In this document: positions 41,598 through 50,433 of the stretch, in pieces
How the letters are laid out: every line of letters begins with the position of its first letter
How positions within the stretch are numbered: the stretch's first letter is position 1
Assembly (NCBI GenBank): GCA_030529135.1
Contig: JAUMXO010000005.1
Location: forward strand, 1 to 50,508
DNA: 50,508 nucleotides
Direction of reading: 5' to 3'
DNA from: Candidatus Saccharimonadota bacterium
Lineage (GTDB): Bacteria > Patescibacteriota > Saccharimonadia > Saccharimonadales > Saccharimonadaceae
Notes under the pieces: generated by a model
Database searches by the model: none
What the model saw: only the letters and a program-made list of their open reading frames with translations
What the model was told of the DNA's origin: nothing
Made by a program: the position numbers and the translations under genes

Positions 41598-41652
41598 TGA
41601 CGGAAGGGACAAGATTCGCATCGAGCGCGAAGCGCGAGATCCGATATCTTGC
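41598..41652 (-). repeat. Partial copy of the tRNA-Ser 3' end in a hairpin
   Basis: 41598-41618 matches 41679-41699 of the tRNA at 20 of 21 bases (offset 81). In the transcript GCAAGAT..TCG pairs with CGAATCTTG (one bulged base), with a GCGC-TTC-GCGC inner stem, then the acceptor 3' strand and a CCA changed to TCA. It is a T arm with about 23 extra bases in its loop. Confidence 0.92.
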
Positions 41653-41678
41653 TTTTTAATATTTTTGTACAACAAAAA

Positions 41679-41764
<86 letters not shown>

Positions 41765-41807
41765 ATTTACAATTATATCATAACTGGTAATTTTACTCAA
41801 ATTGTGG

Positions 41808-41891
41808 TATAATTATAGTAGTGGGCTTGAGGAGGCCCATTTTTATTTGCAGGCGCAAAGAACACTAGTACATTAAAAAGGAGGAGCTGTC
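41808..41891 (+). promoter_or_regulatory. hppA promoter and leader with a terminator-like hairpin
   Basis: An extended -10 (TGGTATAAT, hexamer 41808-41813) gives a start near 41820. Two bases later TGGGC (41822-41826) pairs with GCCCA (41835-41839), followed by five T: an early intrinsic-terminator shape inside a 70-base leader. AAGGAGGAG then precedes the ATG. It may be an attenuator; no known riboswitch class is recognised. Confidence 0.5.
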
Positions 41892-44033
41892 ATGAATATC
41901 AATATGGGAACCTACATAGCGGCATTATGCATAATTGCCGTAGCCTTGCTCATGGTAGTCAAAAACTACTTTAATATCAAAAAGAGCAAGAATCATGCAA
42001 CACCTGAAGAAGACAGCATGTTCAAACTCGCGAAAACTATCCGCGAAGGAGCAAAAGTCTTCATGAAAACTGAATATCGGACTATCGTTCCAGTAGTAGT
42101 ATTAATAGCACTAGGATTCTCACTTTTTATTGAGTCTACTAGTGGATTAACCTTTGCACTCGGAGCATGCATGAGTAGTGCCGCCGTCTTTATCGGTATG
42201 TATGGTGCCACTTATGCAAACTATCGCGTAGCTAGGCGTGCTTTCAAGAGCAAATCAGTTGGCAGAACTGTCTGGACCGCCTTGAAGGGTGGTAGCATTT
42301 CTGGATTATCAGTTCAAGCTTTTGGTATGCTCGGTATCACAATAATCTATATCATACAGTACCTGTTTTTCAAGGACTATTCTACCGGTCACGGATTAAT
42401 CGCCGGTCTGGAATGTGATGCCAATATCATGAGATGCACGACCTATGCCCTAGGTTGTTCAACTGTCGCCATGTTCAACCGTGTTGCTGGTGGAAATTTC
42501 ACCAAATCTGCCGACATTTCATCGGATATTCTCAACAAATTACGGCATGATTTGCCGGAAGATGACCCGAGAATCCCTAATGTCTTGGCAGACTTTATCG
42601 GTGATAACGTCAACGATATCGCCGGTAATTGTTCCGATTTGTTGGAAAGTTTCGTAGCAACACTGGTTGCATCGTCACTAATCGCCGGAATCGTTTTTAA
42701 GCAGAATGGTTCTACCGCCACAGATCTTTACAATCTGACCTGTCTTTTCCCTGTCGTAATTGCTACCATTGGTTTATTTGGTTGTGTAATCGGCATTGGA
42801 ACAGCTATGCTCAGAAAAGAAAGCATGGGTGAAAATCCTGCCGGAGAATTAAACTTAGTTACATATGTCTCCGCAGGAATTACTATCGCTGGCAGTTTAA
42901 TAGTGTCGTATGCTATGTTTGGCGAAATCGAAGTCTATCCTAACTGGAAGGCTGGTTGGTTGTCACCGTGTATTGCGGCTTTACTCGGCATAATTTCTGG
43001 TGTCGGCATTGGTAAAATCACAGAGATTTATACAAGCACAGATTATGGATTTGTAAAATCTCTAGCCAAAGTATCTCCTGAAGGCGCCGCATTCTTGGTC
43101 ACTTTAGGAGATGCACTCGGATTTAGATCTTGTCTGCCGCCCGGAATTGCTATTGCAGCTTCAATCGTATTGTCATACATCACTTGCGGACTGTATGGCA
43201 TAGCAATCGCCGCACTCGGCATGTTGTCGTTCGTCGGCGCCACTGTTTCGATTGATGCCTTTGGGCCAATCTCAGACAATGGTGGCGGTATAGCCGAAGG
43301 CTGTCATTTAGACCCTGAAGTTAGAGCTATCACCGACAAGCTTGATGCTACTGGCAACACCACCGCTGCAATTGGCAAAGGTTTTGCCATTGGCTCTGCC
43401 GCCTATGCTACAGTCTCTTTAATTTTTGCTTATGTCGGCAATTTCACTGACGGAGAAATCACGTTAAACATGGCAGACCCGATCACTATCGCTGGTGGTC
43501 TTGTTGGCGCAGTACTGGTAGCCTACTTTATGGCACTACTGATGTACAACACTATCGACGCCGCTGTAGCCATGGCTGATGCTGGCGACAAGCAATTAAC
43601 GGATCACCCCGGCATTCTAACCGGCGAAGAAAAGCCAGATTACGAAGCCATCATCGAAATGGCCACCAAATTAGCCCTCAGAAAAATGTTGATACCATCA
43701 ATACTGGCAATTGTCATTCCTATCCCCTGTTTATTATTGGGATACGAGTTCGTCGGCGGCATGCTTGTCGGAGCTACTTTCGTAGCAATTCCTATGGCTA
43801 TTTTCATGGGCAATTCCGGCGGAGCCTTCGACAATGCCAAGAAATATGTTGAAGAAGGTCTGCTCGAAGGCTATGAAAAAGGCAGCGATGCCCATAAGAC
43901 CACTGTAGTCGGCGACACTATTGGCGACACCAGAAAAGACGTAGTCGGAGTCGCCTTGGACATCTTCATTAAAATGATGTCCACCGTAGCAAACACACTC
44001 GCACCGGTGTTCTCATCAGTGCGCCTGTTCTAA
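41892..44033 (+). CDS. hppA: Membrane-bound pyrophosphatase, K+-dependent type
   Basis: A 713-residue integral membrane pyrophosphatase with about 16 helices. It has the pyrophosphate-binding acidic motifs ADISSDILNK (usual ADVGADLVGK), GDNVNDIAGNCSD and, C-terminal, VGDTIGDTRKDVVG. GNTTAAIGKGFAIGSAA carries Ala where K+-independent enzymes have Lys, which marks a K+-dependent pump. Whether it moves H+ or Na+ cannot be told by eye. It recovers energy from pyrophosphate made by tRNA charging and CTP-type reactions. Its GC content and codon choice look somewhat higher than its neighbours. It has a strong ribosome binding site and a leader hairpin. Confidence 0.95.
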   Translation: MNINMGTYIAALCIIAVALLMVVKNYFNIKKSKNHATPEEDSMFKLAKTIREGAKVFMKTEYRTIVPVVVLIALGFSLFIESTSGLTFALGACMSSAAVFIGMYGATYANYRVARRAFKSKSVGRTVWTALKGGSISGLSVQAFGMLGITIIYIIQYLFFKDYSTGHGLIAGLECDANIMRCTTYALGCSTVAMFNRVAGGNFTKSADISSDILNKLRHDLPEDDPRIPNVLADFIGDNVNDIAGNCSDLLESFVATLVASSLIAGIVFKQNGSTATDLYNLTCLFPVVIATIGLFGCVIGIGTAMLRKESMGENPAGELNLVTYVSAGITIAGSLIVSYAMFGEIEVYPNWKAGWLSPCIAALLGIISGVGIGKITEIYTSTDYGFVKSLAKVSPEGAAFLVTLGDALGFRSCLPPGIAIAASIVLSYITCGLYGIAIAALGMLSFVGATVSIDAFGPISDNGGGIAEGCHLDPEVRAITDKLDATGNTTAAIGKGFAIGSAAYATVSLIFAYVGNFTDGEITLNMADPITIAGGLVGAVLVAYFMALLMYNTIDAAVAMADAGDKQLTDHPGILTGEEKPDYEAIIEMATKLALRKMLIPSILAIVIPIPCLLLGYEFVGGMLVGATFVAIPMAIFMGNSGGAFDNAKKYVEEGLLEGYEKGSDAHKTTVVGDTIGDTRKDVVGVALDIFIKMMSTVANTLAPVFSSVRLF

Positions 44034-44042
44034 TCCTCAAAA

Positions 44043-44072
44043 AGCCCCCAGGTAACTGGGGGCTACTTTTTT
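44043..44072 (+). terminator. Terminator of hppA
   Basis: AGCCCCCAG (44043-44051), GTAA, CTGGGGGCT (44056-44064), then AC and six T: a strong intrinsic terminator. Confidence 0.92.
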
Positions 44073-44138
44073 GCCTCAAAATCCATACTCTACCCCCATT
44101 GTATCACACTTATGCTTATTTGTCAAGCTACAAAAACT

Positions 44139-44840
44139 CTACTCAGCATTCGTATAAACATTTGTTACATCATCTAAATCATCTATCGCGGACAGCAAAT
44201 TCTCTAATTTTTCCGCATTTTCAGCTTCTACTGGTACATAAGAGGTTGGCACATATTGAAGTTCGGCTGAAGTTACTGTCATCCCTGCATCAACCAAAGC
44301 TTGTCTTACCTTCATCAAATCCGACGCATCCGTATAAATCACTGTGTAGTCATCTTCTTCAGTTGCATCTTCTGCTCCAGCTTCGAGCGCTGCCATCACG
44401 GCATCATCGCCTTTTTCGGAAATTTCAATTACACCTTTTCTTGCAAATTGGAACATCACGCTCCCTGGATCCGCCATCCGACCGCCATTTTTATCTAAAG
44501 TATGACGTACTTCTGGCATCGTCCGATTCTTGTTGTCAGTTGCTACTTCTATTACAATTCCTACGCCACCAGGTCCATAGGCCTCGTAAACTTCTTCAAT
44601 CAACGCCGCCGCAGATTTATCCGCGACTCTAGCAATCGCTCGCTCAATGTTTGCTTTCGGCATATTAGCAAGACGTGCCTTTTCTAACACCATCGCAAGA
44701 CTCGGATTCATGTTTGGATCCGTACCAGCTCTAGCCGCAATCGCAATTTGATTTCCAATTTTAGTAAAAAGCGCTCCTCGCTTCGCATCCACCACAGCTT
44801 TTTGTCGTTTAGTCGTCGCCCATTTACTATGTCCTGACAT
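44139..44840 (-). CDS. yebC: YebC/PmpR family protein
   Basis: A 233-residue protein with the invariant start SGHSKWATTKRQKAVVDAKRG and the three-domain YebC plan (GPGGVGIVIEVATDNKNRT, VMFQFARKGVIE). The family was described as transcription regulators; recent work shows members helping ribosomes through proline stretches. Cytosolic. The transcript has a leader, with GGGAGC before ATG and TATAAT about 30 bases upstream. Confidence 0.96.
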   Translation of the reverse strand: MSGHSKWATTKRQKAVVDAKRGALFTKIGNQIAIAARAGTDPNMNPSLAMVLEKARLANMPKANIERAIARVADKSAAALIEEVYEAYGPGGVGIVIEVATDNKNRTMPEVRHTLDKNGGRMADPGSVMFQFARKGVIEISEKGDDAVMAALEAGAEDATEEDDYTVIYTDASDLMKVRQALVDAGMTVTSAELQYVPTSYVPVEAENAEKLENLLSAIDDLDDVTNVYTNAE

Positions 44841-44903
44841 TTTTAGCTCCCAAAAATTAATATTATAACTTTAGTTTATTTTACCACTTTTTCTTAGAGA
44901 TGT

Positions 44904-45965
44904 CTATTCTATAGAATCTTCTTCTGTTTCTACTATTTTTTCCTCTGCACCACTGTTTTCTGCTACTTCTACTTCATTCATCCCCGCCTCACTTATATCT
45001 GTCTCTATTGGGTCTATCTTATCCATCATCGTCATTTCATTTGTTTCTTCTAGCAACACATTTTGATCACCATCTTCTGTTTTTTCTCTCATTTCTCTTT
45101 CCATTTTCTCTCGTACTTCTTTCTCAATCATCTCACGGCGCACTTTTTCTTCAATTTCTGCTCTGAGTTCTTCGTCAGTTCTTGGATTAGATTCAATATT
45201 TTTATCTACCGCCTTTTTGCCAGTAGTCTTAGAAATAATCCAAGCCGCAAGCGCTGTTACCACAAAAGCGAAAACAGCAAAACCAGACAAAGCAGCCATT
45301 TTTAATGGAATATCTATATAACTTGGGAATAACAATAGTATTCCGTAAACCGTACAATACAATTCACAAGCCACCGAAGTAATCTTTAGAGGTTTCACTA
45401 CTTTTGTAGTCTCTTTAATGCTTAGCACATTTGAAACCCAAAACCCCATGCCAGCTAGAGACACCAAAATCGAAGTTATTATCGCCGTCGCAGATGGCAC
45501 GGTATCTTCAACAAAAACACTATCATCACATTCGTATTCCTCTATTCTAGTCCTTTTTCCATTAGTAGTCTGCAGCTGATTATAATTATATGTATCTGTA
45601 CAATAATCTCTGCGAACAAGAGCTGTATCATATGATGGTATCACATCCCATATCAAAAACATCCCCAAAATCGCCGCCAAAACCCCACTAATTAGCCCCA
45701 TTAAAGCCACAGACTGCACCACTCTAGTACCTTTTTCCATCCGGATAAGGTTATTTACCCCCACAAAAAGCACTAATGTCAAAATTCCCACCGTTGCCAA
45801 AATTCTCAATAGGTTAAAAGTCTCTGGAGAGATCTTATCAACCGTTAATAAAAGAATCGCACCAAGCACCAGCCCACCAATCAAAAAGCAAACCGCCGCC
45901 CACAAAAATCCTTTCTTAATTTTATCAATTGTTACTAGTGTTGATTCCTTAAATATACCGTTCAT
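44904..45965 (-). CDS. Six-helix membrane protein with an acidic coiled-coil tail
   Basis: A 353-residue protein. The start at 45963-45965 (MNGIFKES) overlaps the comEC stop (ATGA), and TATAAT (45972-45977) lies 6 bases before it inside the end of comEC, so it can be read both by coupling and from its own leaderless mRNA. About six helices occupy residues 20-250, with an external loop with two cysteines (YCTDTYNY...YECDDS). A charged coiled coil (about 265-305, EEKVRREMIEKEVREKMERE) and a Glu-rich tail are cytosolic. Family not recognised; a role with ComEC is possible from position only. Confidence 0.7.
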   Translation of the reverse strand: MNGIFKESTLVTIDKIKKGFLWAAVCFLIGGLVLGAILLLTVDKISPETFNLLRILATVGILTLVLFVGVNNLIRMEKGTRVVQSVALMGLISGVLAAILGMFLIWDVIPSYDTALVRRDYCTDTYNYNQLQTTNGKRTRIEEYECDDSVFVEDTVPSATAIITSILVSLAGMGFWVSNVLSIKETTKVVKPLKITSVACELYCTVYGILLLFPSYIDIPLKMAALSGFAVFAFVVTALAAWIISKTTGKKAVDKNIESNPRTDEELRAEIEEKVRREMIEKEVREKMEREMREKTEDGDQNVLLEETNEMTMMDKIDPIETDISEAGMNEVEVAENSGAEEKIVETEEDSIE

Positions 45966-47167
45966 GCTTTCATTATACCATATTTCATTTTTTTCCAAAT
46001 CACTCGCACCAGAAACGGCACTAAAACCAAATATAAAAGAAACACTTTTGGATTATACGGATCAACCCGAATCAAAAATTGTTCCATAGAAGAAAACCAC
46101 CCCACCACCAAAATATGAAAATCTAACAATTTCTCCGCCAAGAATCCCACGCAAGCCGAGATAACTGGCACCCCTGCAAAAATACCAGTCAAAAATACTA
46201 GTCCCATCGCATATGACAAAGTCGGAAGAATTAACAAATTTGCCACCACCGAAATAATAGACACTTGTCCAAAATAATACAGTGTAATTGGTAGAGTCAT
46301 CAACGTCGCCGCAATGGTAGTAAGCACCGTCGATGCAATAAATCCCGGTTTTTTCCCGCCATAGAAAAACCTCAAAAGACCCGGGCCTAGCATCATAATC
46401 CCCATGTAGCTTGCAAATGAAAGCAGCCACCCCAAGCTGATCAAGAATAGCGGGTTTAGCATCAATGTAAATGCTGCCACCATTAATATCAACCGCCATG
46501 CCGCAATTTTTCTTCCTACGTACCAAGAAAAAAGAGTTAAAATCGCCATCACTCCCGCTCGCATAATTGAAGGCGTCCAACCCACCATGCACATAAAAAA
46601 CAAAATAAATAGTATTGAAAACAAAAGTCCTGCAAATCTTGATATCTTCCCAAAAATTTTTCTAGCGATTTCTACTAGAATAGAAAGATGCGCTCCACTC
46701 GCCACCACAATATGCGTCAATCCCACCATTCTTAAATTCTCCGAAAGTTCCTTGTCCAGTTCTGTCTTCATCCCTAATAAATATGACATTCCAAGTTTTG
46801 CTTCCCTTTCTGGTAGCTCATCCTCAATCCTTTCTGCAAGCCAATTCCTCGCTCCCATCACTAATTCTTCTGTGGAATTATCTACCCCTAAATTCACTTC
46901 CGCATCAGAGGAAAGTACCGTTGTTATCCGACAAAATGCCAGCACCATCCCTGCAATCAAACATAACCCCACCGTCAAGAACTTTGGCCAAAAATACATC
47001 AAAACAAACACAAAAACTACTAGAATAAGCCACCACCATGCCCCAAAATAATTGATCTTAAAAATTAAGCCTAGCACCATACCTATCAAAATCCCAGCCG
47101 AAAGCATCACTATTCCCCACGATTGGTGTAAGCCCCGTCCCCACAAAAAACTCAAAATTTTTTGCAT
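45962..47167 (-). CDS. comEC: ComEC/Rec2 DNA-uptake channel, channel domain only
   Basis: A 401-residue protein with about ten helices. It carries the Competence domain with SYLLGMKTELDKELSENLRMVGLTHIVVASGAHLS, the family signature. Full ComEC is about 700-800 residues; here the C-terminal metallo-beta-lactamase-like nuclease domain is absent and the N-terminal OB domain is short or missing. It should carry single-stranded DNA across the membrane, with pili made by PilB and the minor pilins pulling DNA in. TATAAT (47173-47178) is 5 bases before ATG. Confidence 0.92.
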   Translation of the reverse strand: MQKILSFLWGRGLHQSWGIVMLSAGILIGMVLGLIFKINYFGAWWWLILVVFVFVLMYFWPKFLTVGLCLIAGMVLAFCRITTVLSSDAEVNLGVDNSTEELVMGARNWLAERIEDELPEREAKLGMSYLLGMKTELDKELSENLRMVGLTHIVVASGAHLSILVEIARKIFGKISRFAGLLFSILFILFFMCMVGWTPSIMRAGVMAILTLFSWYVGRKIAAWRLILMVAAFTLMLNPLFLISLGWLLSFASYMGIMMLGPGLLRFFYGGKKPGFIASTVLTTIAATLMTLPITLYYFGQVSIISVVANLLILPTLSYAMGLVFLTGIFAGVPVISACVGFLAEKLLDFHILVVGWFSSMEQFLIRVDPYNPKVFLLYLVLVPFLVRVIWKKMKYGIMKA

Positions 47168-47259
47168 GAAAAATTATAGACACATCTAAAGTTAAAAATC
47201 AACCCCCTACCTCTAGCTTATGCTTTTAAAACCTTCAAAAAATGTTATAATTAAACTGT

Positions 47260-47336
47260 GCCGCCGTAGCTCAGTGGATTAGAGCGTCTGTCTTCGGAAC
47301 AGAAAGTCGTGGGTTCGAGTCCCTCCGGCGGTACCA
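47260..47336 (+). tRNA. tRNA-Arg(UCG)
   Basis: A 77-nt cloverleaf: GCCGCCG/CGGCGGU, anticodon stem UCUGU/ACAGA with loop CUUCGGA (UCG), encoded CCA. TATAAT at 47246-47251. UCG reads CGN without inosine; most bacteria use ICG (ACG edited by TadA) for CGU/CGC. Confidence 0.94.
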
Positions 47337-47392
47337 TTTTTTTAGATATTCATTTTCATCATATCAATCATCAAGTTTATAATACAAAAAAT

Positions 47393-47423
47393 AAAAAAGG
47401 CCGAGACTAGCTCGACCTTTTTT
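47393..47423. terminator. Bidirectional terminator between tRNA-Arg(UCG) and the coiled-coil gene
   Basis: AAAAAAGG-CCGAG pairs with CTCG-ACC-TTTTTT around ACTAG, one mismatch. It can close both convergent transcripts. Confidence 0.8.
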
Positions 47424-47468
47424 AAGAAAGGAGCAAACTTATGATGTATGTACTATTAAGTATACGAA

Positions 47469-48263
47469 TTAGGGCAAACGTGAATACTCAACCTGACCAT
47501 TATGCATCACAACATGACCATGATCAGCTCCGTCGCCGATATAAATGTCTACTCTACCATCAGCGCGCTCATACATAGCGCAGATAGACCAATCATCTTC
47601 TGGGATATTGGCCTCCATAAGCAATCTTTCATCATTTTCAAGCCTCTTAGGCCTGTTTTTACAAGTACTATCATCCTGACCGCCATAGCGTATAGCATCA
47701 TACTTCTTCTTCAGACGATCAAACTCCATCTTCCTAAGAGTAAACTCATTCTTGGCCGAATGATACTCCTCCAAGGCCTCCGCATGATCAGCACGAGCAG
47801 CCTTCAGATTTTCCAAAATCTGCTCACATTCATGATTATCCGGACGCGGCATCGCACGTTTTTTTGCAATTGCTTCGTCTCGCTCGACCATAAGTTTTTT
47901 GGCGAGGCTTTTATAAAACTCCGCGCCTTCTAGATATACTCTGGCAGAAGAAGGATCAGTGCTAGGATCAGCTGCCTTTATTCTAAGGGAATCCTCATTC
48001 TCGTTACATACTGATATTGTAACGATAATTTCATGAATCTCTTCCTTGCACTTAAGCTGTTCATTATTATATTCCTTCCATTTTTCGTCTTTTCTTTCTC
48101 CAGCTTCATCGTAACTTTTTTGCAATTCGTCTACAATTTGATACTTCTTGGCAGCTATGTCGTTCTTGAGAGATTTTTTCTTCTCAGCCTTTAACATCTC
48201 ATCACGAGCTGCTAGCATCGCATGATAGGCCTTTTTAGATAAAAAATTGTCTTGATTTATCAT
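47469..48263 (-). CDS. Cytosolic coiled-coil protein of unknown function
   Basis: A 264-residue protein with long charged coiled coils (about 8-75 and 105-195) and a small C-terminal beta domain (about 215-264: DWSICAMYERADGRVDIYIGDGADHGHVVM). No signal peptide or membrane segment. Family not recognised. It is a single gene with TATAAT upstream, a leader containing a CGGG-GTAT-CCCG hairpin, and a very strong AAGGAGG. Leader hairpin and strong ribosome binding site resemble those of hppA. Expected to be well expressed. Confidence 0.7.
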   Translation of the reverse strand: MINQDNFLSKKAYHAMLAARDEMLKAEKKKSLKNDIAAKKYQIVDELQKSYDEAGERKDEKWKEYNNEQLKCKEEIHEIIVTISVCNENEDSLRIKAADPSTDPSSARVYLEGAEFYKSLAKKLMVERDEAIAKKRAMPRPDNHECEQILENLKAARADHAEALEEYHSAKNEFTLRKMEFDRLKKKYDAIRYGGQDDSTCKNRPKRLENDERLLMEANIPEDDWSICAMYERADGRVDIYIGDGADHGHVVMHNGQVEYSRLP

Positions 48264-48341
48264 AGTTATACCTCCTTTTTAAGGAACCGCGGGATACCCC
48301 GTACGATATATATTATAATACCAACAGCAAAAAAAGTCAAT

Positions 48342-48361
48342 AAAAAAATCCCTTTTGGGAA
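48342..48361 (-). terminator. Terminator of tRNA-Arg(CCG)
   Basis: On minus TTCCC-AAAA-GGGA is followed by seven T, directly after the tRNA. Confidence 0.8.
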
Positions 48362-48437
48362 TGGTACGCCCGATAGGAGTCGAACCTACGACACCCAGCT
48401 CCGGAAGCTGGTGCTCTATCCACTGAGCTACGGGCGC
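48362..48437 (-). tRNA. tRNA-Arg(CCG)
   Basis: A 76-nt cloverleaf: GCGCCCG/CGGGCGU, anticodon stem CCAGC/GCUGG with loop UUCCGGA (CCG), encoded CCA. Confidence 0.95.
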
Positions 48438-48556
48438 ACGTCTCACATATTATAACATAATTTACATTATAATGCTATTTGTAATATTTAGTAGTAATTT
48501 TAAACTTTTTATGTTAAAATTAAACAAACAGGTCATATTCAAACAAAGGACTCATT

Positions 48557-50413
48557 ATGCAAACAAAAAAACTAAAATTAAAAATATTAACATGTGGTCT
48601 AGCTGCTATATTTAGTTTATTTTCGTTATGCAACGTTTCAGCAATAGAATCCGAAAAATTAACCGTAACTTACCCTTATTACGGATTCGTGGAAGATCCA
48701 GAAAATCCTTGGCAAACAGCGTATGATGCATTAGACGAAACTGGAACTATTGAATATAGTGATGCCTATTTTTATGAATCATCTCCTGGCGACCACCCAG
48801 AATTACGTGCCATGTCTTATGCCTTAGCACTAGCAGGATACGAAAACCAAGCTGATGGTTACCCATCCACATCTAGTACGCCAAATCCAAAACTGCTAGG
48901 ATTGCTTGATCAACTTGGATTTTCAGATTATCAAAGTTGGGATATTTCTTCAGAACAAGATGGTCACTCCATGGGTACGACCATCGGTCATAAAACCCTT
49001 GCTAATGGACAAGAACTAATTGTCGTTGCACCACGAAATTACAACTACATGACAGAGTGGCTTTCGAATTTCAATGTAGGGACAAGCGGGGATCATGCTG
49101 GCTTTACTGAATCTGCCAACTTAATTGTAAATAGATTGAATCAATATATTAATGATCACGATTTTTCTAATTATAAAATTTGGATGGTCGGTTATTCACG
49201 TGGTGGCGCAGTGATAGATCTTGCCGCAAAAAACATCAATACTAATATATCGAATTACAAATTGGCACCAGAAGATTTTTATACTTATACCTTTGGTGCA
49301 CCTCGAGCAAGTATAACTGAAACCAACTACTCAAATATCCACGACGTAAAAGACGGAAACGATCTACTACTTGGCTATGTCTTTCCTGAGTTATGGGGAT
49401 TTTATAATACTGGCGTATATGAAGAAATTCATCCTGCCGATCTAGAAATCACTTCATCTGTAATAGATATTTCCAATCTAGCAGATAGCTCTAAAGCAAT
49501 AAATCTACTTGCTTCTAACGACGGAATGACTCAAGAGGTTGGAATTTTAAACGGCAGAGATTTTATGGATGCATGGCTTCAGTTTGTCTATAATCATGGA
49601 CTCACGCGCGAATATTTTGATACCGAAATCAAATCTCCACTTTCAGCAATTATGAAAGCTTACCAACTACGAACTCTAGATAACCAAAGCGACTTTCTAA
49701 ATTTTATCAAAGACGATAGCAAAGGGATGGCTGGCATGGTTGCTGGAAATGCTTTTATAGATTTAATGACTGGCGGATATGGCGAAACTATGGAGGAAGC
49801 TCTGAACAATTATCCACCATATCAAGAACTCGTTAGAGTTTTAAATGGTACAGCCACGGATGCTGATGTAGATGATTTTCTGGCATATCTTACAAGATAT
49901 ATTGGCGAATATAGCGATTATGAAAATAAGTTTGGTACTACTCCTGCAATTACCGAAACAGAATTTACCATCATCAAGGAAAACTTGCCAAAATTAGTAA
50001 AAGCTTTGGCCCCAATTCTCATAGCCGATGCAGCATACACTCAAGCCACCTTTGGTGATAACTACTCTCTATTTTATACATACACTTTAGTTTCTAATGC
50101 CGAAAAACTTGTTATTGGGCATATTCCAGAAAGCATCATGCCAATCCTAAAAAGCTTAATCCCATCTAAAGATGAGGAACAATCAATAATTGTTCCAAAT
50201 ACTGGCTTCAAAACTGAAGTCCAAACAGAACAAACATTATCGGTAAATTTCCCTCTAGAAATAGTTGCCATCTCATTCGTCATAATACTATTATCTAGCC
50301 ATCTAGCAAAAATTCCAATAATCAAAATAGCCCCTACCGGAGCATACGCATGGTGGTACCGGGTGGAATTGAACCACCGTTGGCGAAGCCCGGTGGTTCC
50401 CAACAAAAAATAG
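48557..50413 (+). CDS. Secreted lipase-like protein with a VPNTG-type C-terminal anchor
   Basis: A 618-residue protein: signal peptide (about 1-30, VSA/IES), an alpha/beta hydrolase domain (about 45-300) with the nucleophile elbow VGYSRGGAV (Ser about 218) and YTFGAPRAS as in class 3 lipases, then a helical region to about 540. VPNTG (about 553) followed by a hydrophobic helix (about 571-588) resembles a sortase-type sorting signal. The final 25 or so codons (from KIAPTGAYAWWYR) lie in a repeat derived from the neighbouring tRNA-Met and its terminator; the original end was probably just after the helix. Likely cell-surface esterase or lipase acting on host lipids. AAAGGAC precedes the ATG. 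Confidence 0.75.
   Translation: MQTKKLKLKILTCGLAAIFSLFSLCNVSAIESEKLTVTYPYYGFVEDPENPWQTAYDALDETGTIEYSDAYFYESSPGDHPELRAMSYALALAGYENQADGYPSTSSTPNPKLLGLLDQLGFSDYQSWDISSEQDGHSMGTTIGHKTLANGQELIVVAPRNYNYMTEWLSNFNVGTSGDHAGFTESANLIVNRLNQYINDHDFSNYKIWMVGYSRGGAVIDLAAKNINTNISNYKLAPEDFYTYTFGAPRASITETNYSNIHDVKDGNDLLLGYVFPELWGFYNTGVYEEIHPADLEITSSVIDISNLADSSKAINLLASNDGMTQEVGILNGRDFMDAWLQFVYNHGLTREYFDTEIKSPLSAIMKAYQLRTLDNQSDFLNFIKDDSKGMAGMVAGNAFIDLMTGGYGETMEEALNNYPPYQELVRVLNGTATDADVDDFLAYLTRYIGEYSDYENKFGTTPAITETEFTIIKENLPKLVKALAPILIADAAYTQATFGDNYSLFYTYTLVSNAEKLVIGHIPESIMPILKSLIPSKDEEQSIIVPNTGFKTEVQTEQTLSVNFPLEIVAISFVIILLSSHLAKIPIIKIAPTGAYAWWYRVELNHRWRSPVVPNKK
50323..50379 (-). repeat. Partial copy of the tRNA-Met 3' end and its terminator
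   Basis: 50351-50379 equals the tRNA 3' end at 50434-50462 at all 29 bases (offset 83), and the flanking 28 bases, which hold the terminator, match with a few changes. Upstream in the transcript GAACCACCG pairs perfectly with CGGTGGTTC (9 bp), with an inner GGC-TTC-GCC stem. It overlaps the end of the lipase-like gene. Confidence 0.93.
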
Positions 50414-50430
50414 CCCCTACTGGAGCCTAT
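50404..50430 (-). terminator. Terminator of tRNA-Met
   Basis: On minus ATAGGCTCC-AGTA-GGGGCTAT (one bulge, one G-T) is followed by six T. The stop codon of the convergent lipase-like gene (50411-50413) lies inside it. Confidence 0.75.
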
Positions 50431-50433
50431 GCA

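Noticed and set aside
41808-41891. A known riboswitch class in the hppA leader
   Set aside because: The leader is only about 70 bases with one simple stem; no conserved core of a known class is seen.
45962-46592. A frameshifted extension of ComEC carrying the nuclease domain in another frame (46062-46592 minus)
   Set aside because: The alternative frame lies inside the ComEC membrane region, shows no metallo-beta-lactamase motif (HxHxDH), and the ComEC frame ends in an ATGA overlap with the next gene.
47442-47585. A plus-strand ORF of about 45 codons after AAAGGAG, starting ATGATGTATG
   Set aside because: The ribosome binding site looks good, but the frame overlaps the coiled-coil gene in antisense, lies behind a terminator and has no visible promoter. 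Left as possible but unsupported.
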